Part shown: positions 57,615-64,000 of the stretch, in pieces
Layout of the letters: the number at the start of each line of letters is the position of its first letter
Numbering within the stretch: position 1 is the stretch's first letter
NCBI RefSeq assembly: GCF_018304945.1
Contig: NZ_JAGQEE010000001.1
Coordinates: 930,001-994,000 of the forward strand
Direction: 5' to 3'
Length of the DNA stretch: 64,000 bases
Origin: Collimonas humicola
Lineage (GTDB): Bacteria > Pseudomonadota > Gammaproteobacteria > Burkholderiales > Burkholderiaceae_D
Position numbers and translations under genes: made by a program
Notes under the pieces: model-generated
What the model was told of the DNA's origin: nothing
What the model saw: the letters and a program-made list of their open reading frames with translations, nothing else
The model's database searches: none

Positions 57615-60600
57615 TTAAGCGATAGAGATATTGTAGGTGCGGACCTGATCCGCATAGTCACGCAAGATCGCTTCGTAAACCTCCCGCGGCACCACCCAGG
57701 AATTGACCGGCGCGCTCTGTAGCTGCCTGGACGGCCACTTGCCTCGGAACATGGCCTTAAAGCCCATCGTCAGCGCAACCGATTTGATCGTATCCTTGAA
57801 AGCCATTGTATTCCCGATGATTGCCACGTACTTCTCCAACGGCAATGCAACTTCAGGAATGGTCGCGGCAGGCGTCTCGACCGCTGGCGTCGGTGCAGGC
57901 TGCGTGAGCGCCAGGGATTTACGACGATAAGCGGCATTCACGAATACCGAAAACGTCTCCCTGTAATGCGCGTTGATCGCTACGTCGTCCCAATCCAAGG
58001 CCGCATAATAGGACACGTAAGCCCGTTTGCACAACCACACCAATTCATCCGACGTGGTGGCCGCCTCTATCGCGGAAACCATGATGTCGTAGTCAATTGT
58101 GCCAATCGTACTGTTCACTGCCCTGACAAGCGCAGCAACCAAGTCCGCGTCATCTTCGTCATACAAAGCTTTCAGCGCCGCCGCGCTCACCTTCATCCCT
58201 CGTGCGATGCCGTACCGCACCAACATTTTGGTGGCTTTCTCTAAAGACGGTTTGCTGTAACGCTCAACAATGGCATCATCCGGCACCAGCACGCGGACGG
58301 CGCCATGCTGATCTGTGACGTATTCAACCTTCCCTTCCTGTTCGGCGACGATACGCTTGATCAGCGGCAAAGACTGGTCAGCCCCTTGTTTCAGCACGAG
58401 TGGAAACATCGGCTCCGGTAAAGCAACTTCGTCGGGAAGCGCGCTAATCCTCGGCCCCACCTTCAAGGCCGCCTTCACATCTGCATTTAACGCTGAGTAC
58501 AAAAGCCCGATTGCAGCGGCATTCATGCCGCCTTGACCGCGCGCAATCATGCCGTCATCGACAGCCGCGGCCCGCAGCACCGTGGCACGATAAACGGCAT
58601 TATCGGGGTGTTCCTGGGTAATGATATTGCCGCTAAAGACTATACTTTCATCCGCGCGCTGAACCTTCGCGGCTTCGGCGTCGATCGTCCGCACGCTACT
58701 CGTCTTGCCATCTTCGACTATCCACAGGCGATCCTTGCGATCAATCACGAAGTCCCCCGTACCGACGATCTGATTGCGAATAATCTTGGCCTCACCGATT
58801 TTGGCCTGTTCAATCCGGCCCAGCGACACGCCGGCATCAGCACAGAGGCTCAACGCCTTCGCTTCAGACTCGTCAGCAAGCACGCGCGCCGTCGTGGTCT
58901 CGGCATCCCAGTTTTGCGCAATTGGCGAATCGTCGATGACGGAGAATTGAAACGATGCATAAGAATTGCCGCCGGCAGAGCTGGCTACGCTATTCATAAT
59001 GCCGTTGCGATTGATCCCCTTGACTACCTGCGATCCGCGCGCGGTCTCGACCCAGCTCGTTTGACCAAACGCTTCTTCCAGCGTCTTGAGGCGGCTGCCA
59101 GGGGTAATTGCGATACTGGCCTTGATCGGATTGGCGATTCGGTCATACACCGCCTGGGCCTTCGACAGCAGCTCTGCAGCGCGCGCGGTCTGCGCCGGGT
59201 CCTTGGCGTCGGCGTAGCGTGCATAACGGCCTTTCACCGCTGCCAGCTTCAGATAGGCCTCTGCGGCATCGGCCACTTGCTCACCCAGGTAGATGCCGAC
59301 AGTCGGGTATCGCGCCACCACTTCCCGCTGCGCCATCATGGTCGACAGATTGGCCGTCAGCGCGTCTTTGGCGCTACGTTGCCGCTCCACCACCTCACGG
59401 CTGGCAATTTTTTCACGGACAGCGCGCATGCCCTCGGCGCTGCCGGCCGCTTCGGCCAGCAACTCCACATCCTGATTAGAAATGCCGCCGGCAATCTTGA
59501 CGGAGTTACCCTTGCCGGACATCAGTTCGCCGATCCAATCCGCCTTCTTGCTGACGATGCCGCGCTTGTATTCATCGAAAGTGCCGTCGGCGTCGTAATG
59601 ATAAATCGTCACGCTTTGCAGCTGATTTCCCTGGCGCACGCCGCGCCCGTTGCGCTGGTGCAGACTATCTGGCGTCCAGCCAACGGTCAGATGGTGGATT
59701 GCCTGCGTGCCCTTTTGCAGGTTGATGCCGACTTCGGCCTTCTTGTTGGCGATCACGATCGTAAAGCGGTTTTGCTCGCCTTCCGCATTGAAACCGTCCT
59801 GCACATCCTGCATCTGGCCTGCGTCCTTGATTGCCTCGGCATTGACGATGGCAATCGCACCAGACGAAATGCCGCAGCGCTTGCCCAGCATGATGCGTAT
59901 CTTGTTATGCAGCGCCAGCATGTCACAAAACACCAACTGCTTCGCCTTGCCGCCCGCCTTGGGCGCGGCCTGCTCCTGCTGGAAGTTGACCAAGAACGCG
60001 GCTAGCTTGGGCGGGATCGTGACATCCAAATCCAATTTGAGGGCGGTCGCAATCTTGAGGAACACGTTTTGGGTAGACTGTGACTCGGTATCGATCACGA
60101 TCTTGTCGCCATCGATCGTCGCCACAACGCGGACCGTCAGCACCTCGACATCGGCGCCATCGCCGTCACCGCCGCCTTTCTTGATCGTGCGCCTGACGAC
60201 ACTCTCGTCACTTTGCATCAAGGTAGGTCGATTTCGCTCTTCCGTCACCTTCTTGGCATTGAACTGATCGACAGCCTGCCGGGCGAGCTCCGCTTGCGAT
60301 GCTGGGAACAAGTAGACCGAGGTTTGGCGCGCAGTTTCCGGATCCGCGATCAGCTTGCTGACCTTGTTGATAAAATTGAACGGGTGCGCGACCAGCTCCG
60401 GCGTTTCGCGGCTTTGTTTTAGGTAAGCAAACAATTCGTCCTGTTCATGCGGTGACACAGGCCTTTCGCGGACGAGGCGCGATGCCGTGCTGTATAGGCG
60501 CTGCATGTGCTTCAGCTCTTCCGTCATCGCTTCCGGCAGCTCGACCGCCGTGGGCTGTTCCTGCGCTTCCGGAATCGACAAGTCCACCTCTTTGGCCGTC

Positions 60601-63600
60601 TTGATATTGGCGATCTGCCCCAGCACGTCGCGCAGCAGCGCCGTGTTTTGCAAGCCACGGAAGACGCGCGACAGCCGCTCGGTCCCAGCCAGGGAGGTCG
60701 TTTCTTCTTCCGTAATGTCGCAGAATGCTTCCATAAAGGCATCTGCACCACGCACGCCGCCCATACGCCGGTTGACTTCCTGCTCACCCACCGCCAGCGT
60801 CAACATCGCGTAGATTTCCAGCGGGCTGTTGGTGATCGGCGTGGCCGTCAGCACCAGCACGCCGTCACCCAGCTTGCTTTTACCGCGCACATACCAAGTT
60901 TTAATTTGCGCATTGAGGCCACGGTCGGAGGTCACTGGCGCCGACAGGAACTTGGCGCCCTTGAAATCCACCGTGGTCTTGCTGTTCTTCATGGTGTGGC
61001 CTTCATCGAAGACCAGCGAATCCACGCCCATGTCTTCGAAGAACGGTACCGCCGCCGAACCCTTGCCGCCGGACTTCGTGACGCCGGCCAGCTTGCCTTC
61101 CTTGATGATTGAGGCGGCCTTGCTCTTCGTCTCATCGCCGTCATAGGAAGCGTCGTGCTGCTTCAAATGGCTTTCGTATTCTTCTAGTGTGGCTGTACGC
61201 ATCGGAATCATGGCGAACGCCTCCAACGTCATAAAGATTTTACGGTGACGATTTTCCAGCACGATATTGAGGTCACGCGCGTAGTTACCGGAATTCAACT
61301 GGGTGGATCCATCGGTAGCCGTCTCCAGGCCGACAAACAGGCAATCCTCGGCCGAGGCGTAGCAGCTCTTGGTTTCCTTCTGCCAGTTGGTCAAGGTCGA
61401 GTTGGGGACAACAAAGAAGGTTTTCTTCTTCACGCCGATGCTCTGGATGTGCTGCACGGTCGTCAATGAGGTAAATGTTTTACCCAGGCCGACATCAAAA
61501 CCCAAGATGCCGCCCATCCGCTTGGCATACCGGCGAATCGTGGCATTCTGGTAGCCATGCGGCTGAAATGCGGGATTCAAGCCGGGAATTTCCAGCGGCG
61601 TCGTATCGTCCACCTCGCGGAAGAACAGATTGTCAGGGCGCTCGAACTGGGACTTCAGGCTGGCCTGGATGCTGGTATTGGCTTTCGTCCAGGCGTCGAA
61701 TTTCTGATTGGTCTGGGTAATGAGCTGTTTTAGGCGCTCGATGCGCACCGGCTCCAGGGTCGAATCGATGGCCTTGTCTTCCTGCTTGGTACGGGTGCTA
61801 AGGCCCCCGCTCTTGACGTATTCGGCGTAGCGCTTCAGATTGCGGAAGTCTTCATCCGCCATTTTACCCTTCGTGCCCTCGAAGCCGATCACCGGCCCAT
61901 CCGCGCTGGACACGACGGCAAAGCCCGGATGCAAGTATTTGCGCAAGAATTCGGCCTTGCGCTCGATCTCGACAAACGGCGTCGCCAGGTTCATCGTCAA
62001 CGCCGACACATCCGGTTTCACCAAACGCTCATCGGCGGCTTGCCGCTGGCGCACCAGCTTGTCGCGAATGGCGGGATCGCTCACCGCCTCGATTTCCGCC
62101 GCATTGCGCTTCAAGAAATCGGCATAGTTGCCGGCGTAATAATCTTCGGCGGACATGACGCTCTGGCCGTCCCGTGAAATACACCAGGCGTCGCCGCCCA
62201 TCGGGTCGAAGTCGTTGCCCAATGCGTCTTTCAGGTGCGCCAGCGCGATAAAGCCGGCGTCGTCCGCATGCTCATACTTGACCCGCTCGTATTTCTGGGT
62301 TGGCGCCAGCTCGGCGACCGCCACTTCAGCCAAGGACGTGCCCATCCAGCGATTGCTGAAGGCACGGGTCTTGACGTTGTACCAAATGCCCAGGAGGGCT
62401 GCAGCATCGCGCAAGGCTTTCGGCATGCTAGATGGCACAGCCTTGACGCCCTTGACTTGACCTTTGATCGCATCCCCAAGTTGCGGGTAGACCTCAGCAT
62501 AGCTAAACGGCTCTTCCGGCGCATGCTGATTGACGACATCCCGCAGTGCTAGCGCGGTTTTAAGGACATCGAACACTGCCGCCTGGTCGCTCAGATTGAC
62601 CGCATTGTCGATGCCGACGACACAATCCTTGACCCACGCCGGCATACCCTGATAATCCGCCTTCTCGATCATGTAGGCATATAGACGGTTCGCGTCGCTC
62701 CATGTGGCGGCCTGGTTGACTGCGCGCAGTGGCGAATACAGACGATCGGCTATATCGATCATCTCGGCATCCGCCGGCGACTGTTTTACAGGCGTAAACA
62801 CGCCATTCTGATAGACCATCGTGCAGCCGGCGACCGCAATCGCATCGCCTTCGCTATAGCTGATCGGCAGCGTCGGCGCGGCGTTCAAGCTGTCCCAATC
62901 GATGCGCGACTCGCCAAAACGCCGCAGCAACTTCGAGATGTTGCCGATGCTGTTGTCACTAATTACTTTCTCGACCTCGCCGAAGCGGCCCTTGTCCATG
63001 GTGGTTTCGCCCAGCATAAAACGCCGGCCAGTACCCTTAAAATAGCCGCCGGCCAGAAATTCGTCCCATAGAACGCCAGCCACATGCAACTTGTCGGGAT
63101 CCTGCTGCTGTAATTCCTCGATCTTCTCGGCGGCCTCGCTGCTGTACTTGCGAAACACAATCACGTCCGTGGTCACATCGGCGCCCGTCGCATCGAACAT
63201 CTTGTTCGGCAAGCGATATGCACCCATGAATTCGGCCTTCAGCGACGCCTTGTAACGCAGCTTCTGCTCATTGACGCTGCTGACGAAGGCTTTGCTGGTG
63301 ATAAAGCAGGCCAAGCCGCGCGGGCGCAATTTCTCCAGGGAACGCAAGATAAAATAGGCTTCCAGCGATTCGCTTTGATAGCGCGGATCCTTGAGTTTCT
63401 CTTTACCGCGCGCGGCGTTGTCGCCAAACGGCACATTGGTGACGACGGCATCATAGATCTCGTCTGGCGTATTAGCGGCCACCGCTTCAAAGGCGCTGAC
63501 GGTGACGTGATTGCGCGCGCTGCCATTGACCAGCTGATTGACGCGACCGGAGGTTGTATCCAGCTCCACCGCATCAATCACCGCATGTTGCGGCGAGGTT

Positions 63601-63983
63601 GCGCCGAAAATGCCAGTACCAGCGGCAGGATCAAGCACCTTGCCGCCCGTAAAACCCATGTCGGCCATCAAGGACCAGACACCCTCGGCCAGCGGCTTCG
63701 GGGTGTAATACTCGTATTGGCTCCCGGTCTTGCCGTCCGCGCCCGTCATGCCGCCACCATTGCCGGAATATCCGGCCAGGACGGTCTTTTGTTCCGCGCT
63801 CAATGCCTCGGCATCGATCTGACCGGCGTCAATCTGCTTGAGCAGCGCCATGGCGGCCTTGTTCTTCTTCTGACGCGCGGACGGCTTGATGTTCTCATCG
63901 AACTCAAAATAGGACGATGTGTCGATACTCGCCGCGGCGTCGGATAACTGCGCCCGCCCCAAGAGCGCCATAATTTCGCTCAC
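57615..63983 (-). CDS. DarB-like methyltransferase-helicase antirestriction protein
   Basis: At least 2122 residues; the frame stays open past GTG 63983 to the window edge, so the 5' end may be missing. The N-terminal part is an adenine methyltransferase-like domain (VLDPAAGTGIFG near 118, NVPFG near 183). A SNF2-type helicase follows with Walker A FDVGLGKT near 828, Walker B FDEGHTMKN near 991, LTATPITNSP near 1045 and motif VI NGRGVRQGNQ near 1448; then a long C-terminal region of unknown role. This layout matches P1 DarB, an internal head protein that protects phage DNA from type I restriction on injection. Stand-alone DNA modification is an alternative. Confidence 0.85.
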   Translation of the reverse strand: MSEIMALLGRAQLSDAAASIDTSSYFEFDENIKPSARQKKNKAAMALLKQIDAGQIDAEALSAEQKTVLAGYSGNGGGMTGADGKTGSQYEYYTPKPLAEGVWSLMADMGFTGGKVLDPAAGTGIFGATSPQHAVIDAVELDTTSGRVNQLVNGSARNHVTVSAFEAVAANTPDEIYDAVVTNVPFGDNAARGKEKLKDPRYQSESLEAYFILRSLEKLRPRGLACFITSKAFVSSVNEQKLRYKASLKAEFMGAYRLPNKMFDATGADVTTDVIVFRKYSSEAAEKIEELQQQDPDKLHVAGVLWDEFLAGGYFKGTGRRFMLGETTMDKGRFGEVEKVISDNSIGNISKLLRRFGESRIDWDSLNAAPTLPISYSEGDAIAVAGCTMVYQNGVFTPVKQSPADAEMIDIADRLYSPLRAVNQAATWSDANRLYAYMIEKADYQGMPAWVKDCVVGIDNAVNLSDQAAVFDVLKTALALRDVVNQHAPEEPFSYAEVYPQLGDAIKGQVKGVKAVPSSMPKALRDAAALLGIWYNVKTRAFSNRWMGTSLAEVAVAELAPTQKYERVKYEHADDAGFIALAHLKDALGNDFDPMGGDAWCISRDGQSVMSAEDYYAGNYADFLKRNAAEIEAVSDPAIRDKLVRQRQAADERLVKPDVSALTMNLATPFVEIERKAEFLRKYLHPGFAVVSSADGPVIGFEGTKGKMADEDFRNLKRYAEYVKSGGLSTRTKQEDKAIDSTLEPVRIERLKQLITQTNQKFDAWTKANTSIQASLKSQFERPDNLFFREVDDTTPLEIPGLNPAFQPHGYQNATIRRYAKRMGGILGFDVGLGKTFTSLTTVQHIQSIGVKKKTFFVVPNSTLTNWQKETKSCYASAEDCLFVGLETATDGSTQLNSGNYARDLNIVLENRHRKIFMTLEAFAMIPMRTATLEEYESHLKQHDASYDGDETKSKAASIIKEGKLAGVTKSGGKGSAAVPFFEDMGVDSLVFDEGHTMKNSKTTVDFKGAKFLSAPVTSDRGLNAQIKTWYVRGKSKLGDGVLVLTATPITNSPLEIYAMLTLAVGEQEVNRRMGGVRGADAFMEAFCDITEEETTSLAGTERLSRVFRGLQNTALLRDVLGQIANIKTAKEVDLSIPEAQEQPTAVELPEAMTEELKHMQRLYSTASRLVRERPVSPHEQDELFAYLKQSRETPELVAHPFNFINKVSKLIADPETARQTSVYLFPASQAELARQAVDQFNAKKVTEERNRPTLMQSDESVVRRTIKKGGGDGDGADVEVLTVRVVATIDGDKIVIDTESQSTQNVFLKIATALKLDLDVTIPPKLAAFLVNFQQEQAAPKAGGKAKQLVFCDMLALHNKIRIMLGKRCGISSGAIAIVNAEAIKDAGQMQDVQDGFNAEGEQNRFTIVIANKKAEVGINLQKGTQAIHHLTVGWTPDSLHQRNGRGVRQGNQLQSVTIYHYDADGTFDEYKRGIVSKKADWIGELMSGKGNSVKIAGGISNQDVELLAEAAGSAEGMRAVREKIASREVVERQRSAKDALTANLSTMMAQREVVARYPTVGIYLGEQVADAAEAYLKLAAVKGRYARYADAKDPAQTARAAELLSKAQAVYDRIANPIKASIAITPGSRLKTLEEAFGQTSWVETARGSQVVKGINRNGIMNSVASSAGGNSYASFQFSVIDDSPIAQNWDAETTTARVLADESEAKALSLCADAGVSLGRIEQAKIGEAKIIRNQIVGTGDFVIDRKDRLWIVEDGKTSSVRTIDAEAAKVQRADESIVFSGNIITQEHPDNAVYRATVLRAAAVDDGMIARGQGGMNAAAIGLLYSALNADVKAALKVGPRISALPDEVALPEPMFPLVLKQGADQSLPLIKRIVAEQEGKVEYVTDQHGAVRVLVPDDAIVERYSKPSLEKATKMLVRYGIARGMKVSAAALKALYDEDDADLVAALVRAVNSTIGTIDYDIMVSAIEAATTSDELVWLCKRAYVSYYAALDWDDVAINAHYRETFSVFVNAAYRRKSLALTQPAPTPAVETPAATIPEVALPLEKYVAIIGNTMAFKDTIKSVALTMGFKAMFRGKWPSRQLQSAPVNSWVVPREVYEAILRDYADQVRTYNISIA

Positions 63984-64000
63984 GCGCGCAGCCAGCTTCA

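Overview
The window looks like chromosome of a beta-proteobacterium of the Burkholderiales, most likely Oxalobacteraceae (Collimonas or Herbaspirillum relatives). This is inferred from the GC-rich host genes, the gmk-rpoZ-spoT block, the thrC-moeA-moaD-moaE-clpB run and the style of the proteins. No 16S gene or other decisive marker is present.

Positions 1-30360 are mostly ordinary chromosome. It opens with the 3' part of a large Tc/SpvB-type RHS toxin gene whose variable C-terminus resembles a caspase-fold (clan CD) peptidase. An OPT-family transporter, a two-subunit molybdenum hydroxylase with a Tat-like signal, an RraA homologue and a membrane-bound diguanylate cyclase follow. A minus-strand block then carries clpB (with a good heat-shock promoter), moaE, moaD, moeA, thrC and a DUF2164 gene. 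It faces a plus-strand gmk, rpoZ and spoT cluster for stringent-response metabolism. Next come a DUF1178 protein, a PEP-mutase-like enzyme, small secreted proteins, an H-NS-like protein that lacks the DNA-binding half, a lipoprotein-type subtilisin autotransporter, a DUF805 membrane protein and an isochorismatase-like hydrolase. The section ends with tRNA-Leu(UAA) and its terminator.

Positions 30360-38000 are an accessory region, clearly more AT-rich over about 34200-37900. A fragment resembling the anticodon arm of tRNA-His lies just after tRNA-Leu. It is followed by a trimeric autotransporter adhesin with a 96-bp repeat stalk, a stand-alone IS5-type N-terminal protein, decayed IS5 transposases, a small orphan gene and an AraC-family regulator.

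Positions 38078-64000 hold most of the virion and lysis genes of a contractile-tailed prophage, transcribed leftwards. In transcription order they are: a very large DarB-like methyltransferase-helicase cut by the right edge, an unknown protein, portal, a tube-like protein, a tape-measure/transglycosylase protein, tail tube, hub and spike proteins, a possible DarA-related protein, major capsid protein, tail sheath, an EF-hand-containing protein, further tail or baseplate candidates, two holin candidates, a GH19 endolysin and a nested Rz/Rz1 pair. Two cargo modules interrupt the phage genes: a vapBC toxin-antitoxin pair beside the portal gene, and a GlsB/RlpA/HU/secreted-protein cassette bounded by terminators. 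No integrase or terminase is visible, so the element probably continues past the right edge. Phage functions are assigned from remembered family features and gene order, not from searches.
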